Source: Shimia sediminis (GTDB lineage Bacteria > Pseudomonadota > Alphaproteobacteria > Rhodobacterales > Rhodobacteraceae). Taken from it: a stretch of 64,000 nt of DNA. Positions 24,659-32,980 of the stretch are shown here, in pieces; position 1 is the first letter of the stretch, and each line of letters opens with the position of its first letter. The stretch is taken from contig NZ_RYZK01000006.1 of assembly GCF_003990645.1 (NCBI RefSeq), positions 1-64,000 on the forward strand, written 5' to 3'. The position numbers and the translations under genes were made by a program. The notes beneath the pieces were generated by a model. That model did not search any database, was not told the DNA's origin, and worked only from the letters and a program-made list of their open reading frames with translations.

Positions 24659-25030
24659 ATGCAGATGGAACCCTCGGTCAACGTGCTGGGCACCACCCTT
24701 GAGATGTGCTCGCGCGATCCCGTCACCGGATTCTTTCGCGATGGCCATTGCAACACCTGCTACGAAGATCAGGGCCTGCACACGGTCTGCGCGGTGATGA
24801 CGGCCGAGTTCCTGGCCTTTTCCAAGTACGTCGGCAACGATCTCTCTACCCCGCGTCCCGAATTTGGTTTTCAGGGCCTCAAACCCGGCGATCAATGGTG
24901 CCTATGTGCCTCGCGCTTTTTTCAGGCCCATGACGAGGGCTGCGCCCCGAGGGTCCGGCTGGAGGCCACCCATGAAAAGACGCTGGACGTTGTGCCGCTT
25001 GACGTTTTGCAGGAACACGCCGCCGATTGA
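24659..25030 (+). CDS. DUF2237-family protein
   Basis: A 123-residue protein matching DUF2237 across its length: VNVLGTTLEMCSRDPVTGFFRDGHCNT, HTVCAVMTAEFLAFSKYVGNDLSTP, GLKPGDQWCLCASRF and VRLEATHEKTLDVVPL. Conserved Cys residues suggest a metal or redox site; the function is unknown. AGGAG precedes the ATG. Two perfect palindromes follow the stop. Confidence 0.9.
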   Translation: MQMEPSVNVLGTTLEMCSRDPVTGFFRDGHCNTCYEDQGLHTVCAVMTAEFLAFSKYVGNDLSTPRPEFGFQGLKPGDQWCLCASRFFQAHDEGCAPRVRLEATHEKTLDVVPLDVLQEHAAD

Positions 25031-25035
25031 CGCAA

Positions 25036-25086
25036 CAAATCCTTCTAGAAGGATTTGCCACCCAGAGAATTTTCTAGAAAATTCTC
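25036..25086. repeat. Two perfect 22-bp palindromes between convergent genes
   Basis: 25036-25057 has left arm CAAATCCTTCT and 25065-25086 has left arm GAGAATTTTCT, each followed directly by its exact complement (both centred on CTAG). They lie between the DUF2237 stop and the LuxR-type gene stop. They could work as bidirectional terminators but lack a T-run outside the stem. They belong with the palindromes at 28664-28755, 30766-30786 and 42751-42774. Confidence 0.8.
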
Positions 25087-25117
25087 CTCCCGGACCTTGA
25101 GCAACGGCCAGCCCGCC

Positions 25118-25600
25118 TCAGGCCTCAGCCAGAAGATCGTCGATGAACAGGCTCAGCAGCTGCGCCCGCCCGCTGACCCCGGCTTTTCGGTAAATCGCGT
25201 TGCTTTGCGCCTTCACCGTGCCCTCCGAGGTTTCACGCAGGCCTGCAATCTCTTGCAGCGACAACCCCTTGAGCGAGAACAGCGCCACGTCACGTTCGGC
25301 CGGAGTGAGCCGCCATTCGGAAAATTTTTCTTCAAGAACATCGTGAAAGGCGGTCTGTACGACCCGCAGGCTTTCCTCGGCCTCGCGCCTGCGTTCGGCT
25401 GTGCGGCGAAGCACCACCCACCCCAGGACAACGCCCAGCACCAGCCCGATTGCAGCGCCCAGTTCCAGCATCTCACGGGCTTGCCAGCTGATCGGGACCG
25501 AGCGCACGCCTAGAACGTTCAGCAGGATGTCAGACACGAAGAAAATGGCACAGGCCCCCTGCACAAGGATCAGGAGGAGCATCAGAAAACCGGGTTTCAC
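25118..25600 (-). CDS. Membrane-anchored LuxR-type HTH regulator
   Basis: A 160-residue protein with two hydrophobic helices (about residues 5-27 and 46-66) and a C-terminal LuxR/GerE HTH (about 95-155; LTPAERDVALFSLKGLSLQEIA, SEGTVKAQSNAIYRKAGVSGRAQL). It would bind DNA from the inner membrane face. The start is GTG at 25600 with AGAGGGG upstream. It is the third gene of a run with two exported acidic-tailed proteins, which suggests that they are its targets or signal partners. No phosphoacceptor domain is present. Confidence 0.82.
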   Translation of the reverse strand: MKPGFLMLLLILVQGACAIFFVSDILLNVLGVRSVPISWQAREMLELGAAIGLVLGVVLGWVVLRRTAERRREAEESLRVVQTAFHDVLEEKFSEWRLTPAERDVALFSLKGLSLQEIAGLRETSEGTVKAQSNAIYRKAGVSGRAQLLSLFIDDLLAEA

Positions 25601-25639
25601 TCTGGCCCCCTCTGATCAAGAGGACCGTGGCACAACGGG

Positions 25640-26116
25640 TCAATCATCGCCATCGTCGCCCCCGTCGCCGCCGCCATCATCTCCGCCGTCATCACCGCTG
25701 TCGTCGCCGCTGTCATCGCCGCTGTCGTCGCTGCTATCGTCGCTGCTGTCGTCGTCTCCCCCATCATCGCCGTCGTCGCTGCTTTCGCCGTCCTCGCCGG
25801 AGTCCCCTCCCGCGGAATCGTCCTTGTCGCGATCATCCTCATCCTCTTCAAAGAGGTCTTCAAAGGCGTCTTCCTTGGTGCGCCGATGGTCTCGAAGAAC
25901 CTCGCCGGTACGTGGATTCAGGATAATTTCGCGGGTTTTTTGGGGTGCGGTTGCAAAGATGCGTGTGCGGCCCAGCCAGGTACGGGACACCTCAATCTCG
26001 GTATAGCCATGACGGCGCAGCTGTTCGACCACCCGATCCGCCGCAGTATCGGACAAGGCGGGCCCGGCTGCGACCAGCAATACGATCCCAAGATATTTCA
26101 GTCTGTTCCAAGCCAT
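25640..26116 (-). CDS. Exported PepSY-like protein with Asp/Ser/Gly-rich tail
   Basis: A 158-residue protein. A signal peptide (about residues 1-22, YLGIVLLVAAGPALS) is followed by a small PepSY-like domain (DRVVEQLRRHGYTEIEVSRT, then REIILNPRTGEVLRDH). From about residue 88 a low-complexity acidic tail of DD, SSDD and SGDD units reaches the end. Such tails bind calcium or other cations, but the role here is unknown. The ATG at 26116 places the signal peptide correctly. Paralogous to the upstream gene at 26204-26674. Confidence 0.75.
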   Translation of the reverse strand: MAWNRLKYLGIVLLVAAGPALSDTAADRVVEQLRRHGYTEIEVSRTWLGRTRIFATAPQKTREIILNPRTGEVLRDHRRTKEDAFEDLFEEDEDDRDKDDSAGGDSGEDGESSDDGDDGGDDDSSDDSSDDSGDDSGDDSGDDGGDDGGGDGGDDGDD

Positions 26117-26203
26117 GTTGTTTACCCAGGCTGCTGGCCGAAGCCACACTCACAAAAGGTTTCGGCCAGCATGAAGATCAACAAAAACTATGCAAGTGCA
26201 TAA

Positions 26204-26674
26204 TCAGTCGTCGTCACCTTCATCTCCGTCACCGTCATCACCGCTGTCACCGTCATCACCGCTGTCGCCATCATCACCGCTGTCGCCATCATCGCCGTCA
26301 TCCCCATCGTCGCCGTCGGACTCATCATGATCGTCATCGTGGTCATCGTCATGATCATCGTCGTCATCATGGTCATCATCGTCATCATGGTCGTCATCGT
26401 CATCGTGATCATCGTCGTCATCATGATCATCACCCGAGTAGGGCTCGGTTTCGTGGCTCAGGACCGCACCCGTGGCATTGTCATAAACCGTCTCGATCTC
26501 GATCCCGTTGCGCACTGCTTCGACTGTGGTTGTCGTGCCATTGTCTTCAATCTCAACGCTTGTGTAGCCCTGTTCCTGAAAGTGCGCCAGCGCACGATCC
26601 GAAAAACTGTCGGCTTGGGCCTGCACGGTCCATCCCGCAACAATTGCGGTGGTGGTCATCAGAATGCGGTTCAT
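26204..26674 (-). CDS. Exported PepSY-like protein with His-Asp repeat tail
   Basis: A 156-residue protein: signal peptide (about 1-21, cleavage near VQAQA), then a PepSY-like domain (DRALAHFQEQGYTSVEIEDN, GIEIETVYDNATGAVLSHE), then a tail of tandem HDDDDD units (about residues 80-117) followed by GDDGDS units. The His-Asp repeats suggest divalent-metal binding. AAGGAG lies seven bases before the ATG at 26674. First gene of the likely three-gene run ending in the membrane LuxR-type regulator. Confidence 0.78.
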   Translation of the reverse strand: MNRILMTTTAIVAGWTVQAQADSFSDRALAHFQEQGYTSVEIEDNGTTTTVEAVRNGIEIETVYDNATGAVLSHETEPYSGDDHDDDDDHDDDDDHDDDDDHDDDDDHDDDHDDDHDESDGDDGDDGDDGDSGDDGDSGDDGDSGDDGDGDEGDDD

Positions 26675-26769
26675 TTTTGATCTCCTTGTTAGCACTTTGT
26701 CGAGCACGGGCAGACGTGCTCTGGTGCTGAGAACCTGCAGCCGGATCGCGCCAATCTCTATTGAGCAGA

Positions 26770-26827
26770 GGTTTATTGGCAGCGTCGCATAACGCCGGTT
26801 TATGCGGATAAACCACGGTTTATGCGG
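26770..26827. promoter_or_regulatory. Repeated GGTTTATGCGG sites in a divergent promoter region
   Basis: CGGTTTATGCGG occurs at 26796-26807 and 26816-26827 (20 bp apart), with a partial copy GGTTTATTGG at 26770 and an inverted TAAACC between the two full copies. The 342-base gap (26675-27016) separates the two groups of acidic-tailed protein genes. These are candidate binding sites, perhaps for the neighbouring LuxR-type regulator. Confidence 0.5.
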
Positions 26828-27016
26828 TTATGTGCACGGCGCATGGGCACCATTCATCAGGGCTTCGCATCTTCGGGAATGAAGACCTCCACACAGATGA
26901 AAGCACATGAAACAAAGGGCTACAGCGTAGCCGACCGCGGCGCCAATTTGAAAAATGACGCGATTTCAGGCACACTCTTCGGATTGCACAAACGTGTTCA
27001 AGTTTTGAGAGGAGCC

Positions 27017-27283
27017 ATGATTAAGCCAAATTTGATTGTCCTTATTGCCGGACTATTCCTGTTTTTGACCGGCCAATCCCACGCCGCCTGCCTGGGCAAA
27101 GACACCGGTGATTTCGGAAACAGCGATGTGTGCAGCATGCATCCCTATTACGAAAAACCGTCCGGTGATGCGGGTTCCGCAGCCCCGGCAGGCGGTGGTT
27201 CACCTGATCCGGATCCAGACCCTGAGCCTGAGCCTGAACCAGATGAAGACCCGCCATCAGATTACGAAGACGAACCGACCTAG
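27017..27283 (+). CDS. Small exported protein with Pro-Asp-Glu tail
   Basis: An 88-residue protein with a clear signal peptide (about residues 1-23, IVLIAGLFLFLTGQSHA), a short Cys-containing mature part (CLGKDTGDFGNSDVCSMHPY) and a C-terminal PDPDPEPEPEPDEDP repeat. It is not a family I recognise. AGAGGAG lies just before the ATG at 27017. Divergent from the two acidic-tailed PepSY-like genes and similarly acidic, so possibly part of the same surface system. Confidence 0.7.
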   Translation: MIKPNLIVLIAGLFLFLTGQSHAACLGKDTGDFGNSDVCSMHPYYEKPSGDAGSAAPAGGGSPDPDPDPEPEPEPDEDPPSDYEDEPT

Positions 27284-27298
27284 GTCCCTGAACGCAAA

Positions 27299-27323
27299 AA
27301 AGGGCACGTCAGGCGTGCCCTTT
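27299..27323 (-). terminator. Rho-independent terminator of trpB
   Basis: A 10-bp perfect stem AAAGGGCACG (27299-27308) with 27314-27323. Read on the minus strand it is followed by a T-run. It lies 26 bases beyond the trpB stop and may also serve the convergent small gene. Confidence 0.9.
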
Positions 27324-27348
27324 CGGAAAGCGAGGTCAGGTGACATGG

Positions 27349-28602
27349 TCAGTCCGCGCTGCGACCTTCGGTATCGCTCATGTCAAAGCCGAGGTAGCGC
27401 GCGACGGTCTGCACGTCCTTGTCGCCACGGCCACACATGTTCATGACAATCACGTGGTCCTTGGGCAGGGTCGGCGCGATCTTCATCACATGGGCCAGCG
27501 CGTGACAGGGTTCAAGCGCAGGGATGATACCCTCTTGCTCACAGCTGAACTGGAACGCCTCCAGCGCCTCCTTGTCGGTGATCGAGACATACTGCGCCCG
27601 TTTGGTTTCGTGCAGCCAGCTGTGCTCGGGTCCGATGCCGGGATAGTCCAGACCCGCCGAAATCGAATAGCCTTCGAGGATCTGCCCGTCATCGTCCTGC
27701 AACAGATAGGTGCGGTTGCCATGCAGCACGCCAGGACGTCCACCTGTCAGCGATGCGCAGTGCTCCATCTTTTGGTTCACGCCCTTGCCACCAGCCTCAA
27801 CCCCGATGATGCCCACCGAGGGATCGTCGAGGAACGGATAGAACAGACCCATGGCGTTTGACCCGCCCCCAATGGCCGCAATCACGGTGTCGGGCAGCGC
27901 GCCTTCGCCTTCGTACTCGGGCAGTTGTTCTCTGACTTCCTTGCCGATGATCGACTGAAAGTCGCGCACCATCGCTGGATAGGGGTGCGGGCCTGCCACG
28001 GTGCCGATGCAATAGAAGGTGTCACGCACGTTGGTCACCCAGTCGCGCAGCGCGTCATTCATGGCGTCCTTGAGCGTGCCACGTCCCGAGGTCACCGGGA
28101 TCACCTCGGCCCCCAACAGGCGCATGCGGAACACGTTCGGGGCCTGACGCTGCACGTCATGCGCCCCCATGTAGACGATGCATTTGAGACCGAATTTGGC
28201 ACAGACCGTAGCCGTGGCCACGCCATGCTGACCAGCACCGGTTTCGGCAATGATGCGGGTCTTGCCCATGCGGCGCGCCAGAATGATCTGGCCCAGCACG
28301 TTGTTCACCTTATGCGCACCGGTGTGGTTCAGCTCGTCGCGCTTGAGGTAGATCTTGGCGCCCCCCAGCGTCTGTGTCGTGCGCTCGGCAAAATACAGCG
28401 GGCTCGGGCGGCCGACATAGTGCTTCCACAGGTCGTTCATCTCGGCCCAGAAGCTGGGATCAGTCTTGGCCTTTTCGTATTCGGCCTCAAGATCCAGGAT
28501 CAGCGGCATCAGCGTCTCAGACACAAAGCGCCCGCCAAAATCCCCAAAACGCCCCTTTTCGTCGGGACCATTCATAAAGCTGTTGAACAGATCGTCGGCC
28601 AT
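27349..28602 (-). CDS. trpB: Tryptophan synthase beta subunit
   Basis: A 417-residue PLP enzyme that condenses indole with serine. Key blocks: [32 protein letters not shown] (PLP Lys in the HK pair), [13 protein letters not shown] and the phosphate loop [13 protein letters not shown]. The C terminus has [11 protein letters not shown]. The start at 28602 ([15 protein letters not shown]) is the family start; an in-frame ATG seven codons upstream is less likely. It is preceded by five stacked hairpins that separate it from the trpF-linked genes. Confidence 0.96.
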   Translation of the reverse strand: MADDLFNSFMNGPDEKGRFGDFGGRFVSETLMPLILDLEAEYEKAKTDPSFWAEMNDLWKHYVGRPSPLYFAERTTQTLGGAKIYLKRDELNHTGAHKVNNVLGQIILARRMGKTRIIAETGAGQHGVATATVCAKFGLKCIVYMGAHDVQRQAPNVFRMRLLGAEVIPVTSGRGTLKDAMNDALRDWVTNVRDTFYCIGTVAGPHPYPAMVRDFQSIIGKEVREQLPEYEGEGALPDTVIAAIGGGSNAMGLFYPFLDDPSVGIIGVEAGGKGVNQKMEHCASLTGGRPGVLHGNRTYLLQDDDGQILEGYSISAGLDYPGIGPEHSWLHETKRAQYVSITDKEALEAFQFSCEQEGIIPALEPCHALAHVMKIAPTLPKDHVIVMNMCGRGDKDVQTVARYLGFDMSDTEGRSAD

Positions 28603-28646
28603 GTCTTTGCCCTTTTCTTGCATCCACTCTACCTAGAGCGCACAAC

Positions 28647-28755
28647 CCCGCTGGGCAAGCGGGAAAGCGTTTCGAAACGCTTTGATCCGCGGTTTCGAAA
28701 CCGCGGGGACAATCCGCTTCCAAGCGGATTTCTCAAGGGCTTTCGAAAGCCCTTG
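28647..28755. repeat. Cluster of five hairpins, three of them perfect palindromes, between trpF-linked ORF and trpB
   Basis: CCCGCT...AGCGGG (28647-28663) is followed by perfect palindromes with left arms AAAGCGTTTC (28664-28683), CCGCGGTTTC (28687-28706) and CAAGGGCTTTC (28734-28755), plus AATCCGCTT-CC-AAGCGGATT (28711-28730). Three are centred on TTCGAA. The last one forms the end of the small gene at 28733-28984 and encodes its final residues RAFESP. No T-run follows. On the mRNA this would be a compact structured spacer between trpF and trpB. Confidence 0.85.
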
Positions 28756-28984
28756 GCACCACACGATAGATTGGCCCCTGATTGCAGAACACGACAAAGT
28801 GGCGCCCGTTCTCATAGGCGCGATAGCCGCGCCGCGCGACCTCTTGTGCAAAAGCATCCCGCCCCACCAACCTTTCGACATCCCGCACCTTGCGTTTAAC
28901 CACACCGCCCCGGCGTGCTTCTGCCGAGCCAAAGAACTGCTTGAGCCATAGTTCGGCTGTCAGATGATCGGGAATCGAGGTCAT
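28733..28984 (-). CDS. Small conserved protein in the trpF-trpB operon
   Basis: An 83-residue basic protein starting MTSIPDHLTAELWLKQFFGS, with GGVVKRKVRDVERLVGRDAFAQEVARRGY in the middle. I recall related small proteins beside trpF/trpB in Rhodobacterales, but no function is known to me. The start at 28984 is chosen as the first ATG after the trpF stop (43 bases); longer in-frame extensions run into trpF. The last six residues are encoded by a palindromic repeat and are unlikely to be conserved. Confidence 0.7.
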   Translation of the reverse strand: MTSIPDHLTAELWLKQFFGSAEARRGGVVKRKVRDVERLVGRDAFAQEVARRGYRAYENGRHFVVFCNQGPIYRVVPRAFESP

Positions 28985-29027
28985 GCCCCACCCTGCCGTG
29001 AACAAGGTTAATGGGCCGTAAAAGGCG

Positions 29028-29693
29028 CTAGCGCAGGATCGGCGCGCCCTGACCGACACCCTTGGCAGCCTCGACAAATGCCCGAATCAGCGTGGCGTCT
29101 TTCACCCCCGGAGCGCTTTCTACACCCGACGAGACATCCACCTGCCGCGCGCCCGTCATGCGCACAGCTTCGGCAACATTGTCAGGGGTGAGCCCCCCGG
29201 CCAACATCCACGGACACGGCCAATACTTGCGATTGACCAATCGCCAGTCAAAGGCCAGCCCGTTGCCCCCCGGCAAGTCCGCCCCTTTCGGCGGCTTGGC
29301 GTCCACCAGCAGCTGGTCGGCCACCGCGCCATAGGTTGCCAGCGCCACAAGGTCCGCCTCTTCAGCGATCCCGACAGCCTTCATGACGGGCAACCCATAG
29401 CGTTCCCTCACTTCGGCCACCCGCTCAGGGCTTTCCGCCCCATGCAGTTGCAACATGTCCAGCGGAACAGTTTCAACGATCTGATCCAGAGTGGCATCGT
29501 CTGCATTTACCGTCAGCGCCACTTTGGCCAGGCCAATAGGCGCCTCTAATGCCAAATGCCGCGCCTTTTCTACCGAAACATGGCGCGGTGACTTTTCAAA
29601 GAAAACAAATCCCGCATAGGCCGCCCCAGCCTCTGCCACGGCAACCACATGTTCAGGCTCGGTCAGCCCGCAAATCTTGACCCGGATATCCAT
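29028..29693 (-). CDS. trpF: Phosphoribosylanthranilate isomerase
   Basis: A 221-residue TIM-barrel isomerase, the third step of tryptophan synthesis. Motifs: [12 protein letters not shown] with the catalytic Cys near the N terminus, [48 protein letters not shown] and the phosphate site [15 protein letters not shown]. The start at 29693 (MDIRVKICG) is the family start. It lies downstream of lapA and upstream of trpB on the minus strand. Confidence 0.96.
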   Translation of the reverse strand: MDIRVKICGLTEPEHVVAVAEAGAAYAGFVFFEKSPRHVSVEKARHLALEAPIGLAKVALTVNADDATLDQIVETVPLDMLQLHGAESPERVAEVRERYGLPVMKAVGIAEEADLVALATYGAVADQLLVDAKPPKGADLPGGNGLAFDWRLVNRKYWPCPWMLAGGLTPDNVAEAVRMTGARQVDVSSGVESAPGVKDATLIRAFVEAAKGVGQGAPILR

Positions 29694-29770
29694 AGGCCCC
29701 CAATACAGACGCAAAAGGGCCAAGGCAAACGCCCAAGCCCTTCTTCACTTCAAAAACTCTGACAGTGCCG

Positions 29771-30121
29771 TCAGGACGCCTCGTCCAGGATCGCCAGAAC
29801 ATCGTCTTTCTTGGCCTCAGTCCCGCCTTTGAGCCGACGCACTTCGCGCTGTGTCTGTTTCAACGCGCGCTGGGTGCGGTTCTTTTCCGAGCGATGCTTG
29901 TGCTCGCGCAGCCACTCCCAGACAAAGCCGATCAACAGACCGACGGCGATGCTCATCAGAATGACGATGAACAATGGCAGGGCAATGGTGTGATTCAATC
30001 CCAGCAAATCCGAGATTGCATCAGGAAACAGTCTCAGCTGAACAATGCCTCGATTGGCCATCGCCACCGAGATCAGGGCAATTCCCACAACGGCCCAAAA
30101 GCCATAGCGAATATAGCGCAT
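29771..30121 (-). CDS. LapA-family membrane protein (DUF1049)
   Basis: A 116-residue protein with two transmembrane helices (about 5-22 and 45-68) and a cytoplasmic charged helix (EHKHRSEKNRTQRALKQTQRE, then VRRLKGG), the layout of LapA/YciS, which takes part in lipopolysaccharide assembly control in enterobacteria. It starts three bases after the ihfB stop, so the two are co-transcribed. The ihfB-lapA-trpF order is common in Rhodobacterales. Confidence 0.82.
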   Translation of the reverse strand: MRYIRYGFWAVVGIALISVAMANRGIVQLRLFPDAISDLLGLNHTIALPLFIVILMSIAVGLLIGFVWEWLREHKHRSEKNRTQRALKQTQREVRRLKGGTEAKKDDVLAILDEAS

Positions 30122-30124
30122 GTT

Positions 30125-30406
30125 TTACTTTCCGTTCAGACGGTCGCGCAGCAGCTTTCCGGTTTTGAAAAAGGGCACATGCTTTTCTTCGACCTTCACG
30201 CTTTCGCCGGTGCGGGGATTGCGCCCCACCCGTGCGTCACGCTTCTTGACCGAGAATGCGCCAAAGCCGCGCAGCTCAACCCGGTCGCCGCGGGACATCG
30301 CGTCTGTGATTTCATCAAAGATCGTATTCACGATCCGCTCAACATCCCGTTGGTATAGATGCGGATTTTCATCTGCGATTTTCTGAATGAGTTCCGAACG
30401 GATCAT
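30125..30406 (-). CDS. ihfB: Integration host factor beta subunit
   Basis: A 93-residue DNA-bending protein of the HU/IHF family: [55 protein letters not shown] (the beta arm with the intercalating Pro in RNPRTG) and [15 protein letters not shown]. It forms a heterodimer with IhfA. GGGAGA precedes the ATG. Housekeeping member of the rpsA-ihfB-lapA block. Confidence 0.96.
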   Translation of the reverse strand: MIRSELIQKIADENPHLYQRDVERIVNTIFDEITDAMSRGDRVELRGFGAFSVKKRDARVGRNPRTGESVKVEEKHVPFFKTGKLLRDRLNGK

Positions 30407-30797
30407 AAGTGGTGTCTCCCTGGGCGTGCACGTCTTGTCGCTTGCATCCCGGCAACTATAGGAACAATCCCGGAAAACGGAAACAAATTGCGCCCAAATC
30501 TTTGGGAATTTCCGACATTTGGGGCGCGGATATGCCCATTTCAGCGAAACTTCGCTGGTTCACGCCCCCGAAGCGGGCGAAACCCAAGCGCTGCCGCATC
30601 GCAGAGAAGCCATTGATTCGGAACTGAAATTGTCTTTCCAAATGGCCTGTACCGCTGGCGCGAGGTGCCAACCCTCATGACCCTGCAGTTTTTGCAGTGC
30701 AAGATTGGCAACGCCAAGCACTCTCAGACATGCGGCGGCAAATTCGATTTTCTGGTCTTGGGGATTGCGGGCAAGCCTTGCCCGCATCACGTGCGCT
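30407..30797. other. Intergenic region upstream of ihfB, with one palindrome
   Basis: No credible gene in 391 bases. It should hold the ihfB promoter, which I cannot place with confidence. At 30766-30786 there is a near-perfect palindrome TGCGGGCAAG-C-CTTGCCCGCA, 11 bases past the stop of the minus-strand gene at 30798; no T-run follows. It resembles the other gene-end palindromes in this window. Confidence 0.55.
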
Positions 30798-31205
30798 TCA
30801 GGTGGCTTCGACTTGCGTCTTGAGTGCCCTCTCGCGAGTCACCGCGATCCCCGTGATCCGTGTCATCACAAAAGGCCCACCAAAGGGCACGCCCGGAACA
30901 TTGATACGCCACCGCCCCTCGATGCGTTTTCCGCCGGCCGAGATGTGGCCAGTGTAGTGGATAGGGTAGGCCCCGCCCCGCGGGCTGCCGAGATAGGCTT
31001 TGCGAAAATGCACCTCGACTCCGCTGCGCGTGCCACTGACGTCGGCGATCAATTCGGGTCCCGCGTCCGGCACAAAGGTATTGGGTTCCTGCGTCTCGCC
31101 CCAGACCACGCCGCCAACATCCATCAGCGTTGCCGTGAACGGCACCGCATCCCTCGTCTCAAGCCCATAGTCGAACACACCGGTCCAGTCGCCACTCAGA
31201 TCCAT
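30798..31205 (-). CDS. Conserved hypothetical protein between rpsA and ihfB
   Basis: A 135-residue soluble, beta-rich protein starting MDLSGDWTGVFDYGLETRDAV with later YPIHYTGHISAGGKRIEGRW. The pattern of alternating strands suggests a small lipocalin-like or beta-barrel fold (inference only). It is not a family I can name. The ATG at 31205 is preferred; an in-frame ATG at 31217 is possible. It follows the rpsA terminator, so it is probably transcribed separately. Confidence 0.65.
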   Translation of the reverse strand: MDLSGDWTGVFDYGLETRDAVPFTATLMDVGGVVWGETQEPNTFVPDAGPELIADVSGTRSGVEVHFRKAYLGSPRGGAYPIHYTGHISAGGKRIEGRWRINVPGVPFGGPFVMTRITGIAVTRERALKTQVEAT

Positions 31206-31240
31206 GGAACACACCATTCCCCGCCGCGACCCGCCGGTCA

Positions 31241-31273
31241 AACAAAAAGGCCCCCGCAAATGCGAGGGCCTTT
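31241..31273 (-). terminator. Rho-independent terminator of rpsA
   Basis: A 13-bp stem (AAAGGCCCCCGCA at 31246-31258 with TGCGAGGGCCTTT at 31261-31273, one mismatch) followed on the minus strand by a T-run. It lies 25 bases beyond the rpsA stop. Confidence 0.92.
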
Positions 31274-31297
31274 CCAAATCACTTGTAAAGACGAGAG

Positions 31298-32980
31298 TTA
31301 GTCGTCGCCCGACTTGAGCGCGGCGCCGAGGATGTCGCCCAGGCTCGCACCCGAATCCGACGAACCGTACTGTTCCACGGCTTCTTTCTCTTCGGCGATC
31401 TCGCGTGCCTTGATCGACAGGCCCAGACGACGGGTCTTGCTGTCGACGTTGGTGACGCGGACGTCGATCTTGTTGCCGACCGAGAAACGCTCGGGGCGTT
31501 GCTCTGCACGGTCGCGCGACAGGTCCGAACGACGGATGAAGGATTTCATGCCTTCGTACTCGACCTCGATGCCGCCGTCTTCGATCGCGGTGACTTCGAC
31601 GGTGATGATCGAGCCACGCTTCACGCCGCCAACGGCTTCTGCGAACTTGTCGCCACCCAGCGCCTTGATCGAGAGCGAGATACGCTCTTTGTCGACGTCA
31701 ACTTCCGACACAACGGCCTGAACCACATCGCCTTTGCGGTAGTTCTGGATCGCGTCTTCGCCACGTTCGTCCCACGAGATGTCGCTGAGGTGAACCATGC
31801 CGTCGATCTCGCCGTCGAGGCCAATGAACAGACCGAATTCGGTGATGTTCTTGACTTCGCCTTCGACCTGCGTGCCCTCGGGGTGGGTTTCTGCAAACAC
31901 TTCCCACGGGTTGCGCATGGTCTGCTTGAGACCCAAGGAGACGCGACGCTTGGCGCCGTCGATTTCCAACACCATGACTTCGACTTCTTGGCTTGTGGAA
32001 ACGATCTTGCCGGGGTGCACGTTCTTCTTGGTCCAGGACATTTCCGAGACGTGAACCAGACCTTCAACGCCGGGCTCCAGCTCAACAAAGGCACCGTAGT
32101 CGGTGATGTTGGTGACGCGACCAGTGTGCACCGATTCCAGCGGATATTTGGCAGCAACCAGATCCCATGGATCGTCTTGCAGCTGCTTCATGCCGAGGCT
32201 GATGCGGTGGGTTTCCTTGTTGATCTTGATGACCTGTACATTGACAGTTTCACCGATCGACAGGATTTCCGAAGGATGGTTCACACGGCGCCATGCCATG
32301 TCGGTGACGTGCAAGAGGCCGTCAACGCCGCCGAGGTCAACAAACGCACCGTATTCGGTGATGTTCTTGACAACGCCTTCCACGGTCTGACCTTCCGAGA
32401 GGTTGCCGATAACTTCGGCGCGCTGTTCGGCGCGGCTCTCTTCGAGGATAGCGCGACGCGACACAACGATGTTGCCACGACGACGGTCCATTTTCAGGAT
32501 CTGGAAGGGTTGCTTCAGACCCATCAGCGGGCCTGCGTCGCGCACGGGGCGCACGTCAACCTGGCTGCCGGGCAGGAAGGCCACGGCGCCGCCGAGGTCA
32601 ACCGTAAAGCCGCCTTTGACACGACCAAAGATCGCACCTTCGACGCGCGCGTCGTCGGCGTATGCTTTTTCCAGACGATCCCAGGCTTCTTCGCGGCGGG
32701 CCATCTCACGGCTGATAACCGCTTCGCCACGGGCGTTTTCAGCCGCGCGCAGGAAGACTTCTACTTCGTCGCCAACGGCGATTTCAGGAGCTTCGCCAGG
32801 GTTTGCGAATTCTTTCAGATCAACGCGGCCTTCCATTTTGTAGCCGACGTCGATGATGGCTTGGCCCGCTTCAACTGCGATGACCTTGCCTTTGACAACC
32901 GAACCCTCGTTCGGGGTGTCCATTTCGAAGCTTTCATTCAGGAGGGCTTCGAATTCCTCCATCGATGTGTTTTGAGCCAT
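31298..32980 (-). CDS. rpsA: 30S ribosomal protein S1
   Basis: A 560-residue RNA-binding ribosomal protein with six S1 domains. Repeats such as VVKNITEYGAFVDLGGVDGLLHVTDMAW, VTNITDYGAFVELEPGVEGLVHVSEMSW and VKNITEFGLFIGLDGEIDGMVHLSDISW are clear. It is needed to place structured mRNAs on the 30S subunit. The length is that of the full alphaproteobacterial form. The ATG at 32980 has AAAGGAACC upstream. In many relatives rpsA directly follows cmk; here about 4.8 kb of other genes separate them. Confidence 0.98.
   Translation of the reverse strand: MAQNTSMEEFEALLNESFEMDTPNEGSVVKGKVIAVEAGQAIIDVGYKMEGRVDLKEFANPGEAPEIAVGDEVEVFLRAAENARGEAVISREMARREEAWDRLEKAYADDARVEGAIFGRVKGGFTVDLGGAVAFLPGSQVDVRPVRDAGPLMGLKQPFQILKMDRRRGNIVVSRRAILEESRAEQRAEVIGNLSEGQTVEGVVKNITEYGAFVDLGGVDGLLHVTDMAWRRVNHPSEILSIGETVNVQVIKINKETHRISLGMKQLQDDPWDLVAAKYPLESVHTGRVTNITDYGAFVELEPGVEGLVHVSEMSWTKKNVHPGKIVSTSQEVEVMVLEIDGAKRRVSLGLKQTMRNPWEVFAETHPEGTQVEGEVKNITEFGLFIGLDGEIDGMVHLSDISWDERGEDAIQNYRKGDVVQAVVSEVDVDKERISLSIKALGGDKFAEAVGGVKRGSIITVEVTAIEDGGIEVEYEGMKSFIRRSDLSRDRAEQRPERFSVGNKIDVRVTNVDSKTRRLGLSIKAREIAEEKEAVEQYGSSDSGASLGDILGAALKSGDD

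Noticed and set aside
25640-26441. CRISPR array or minisatellite
   Set aside because: The repeated GAT/GAC pattern is coding sequence for Asp-rich tails in frame with signal-peptide proteins; there are no spacers.
28603-28760. Tryptophan attenuator ahead of trpB
   Set aside because: There is no leader peptide with Trp codons and no terminator T-run; the hairpins do not form alternative pairings typical of attenuation.
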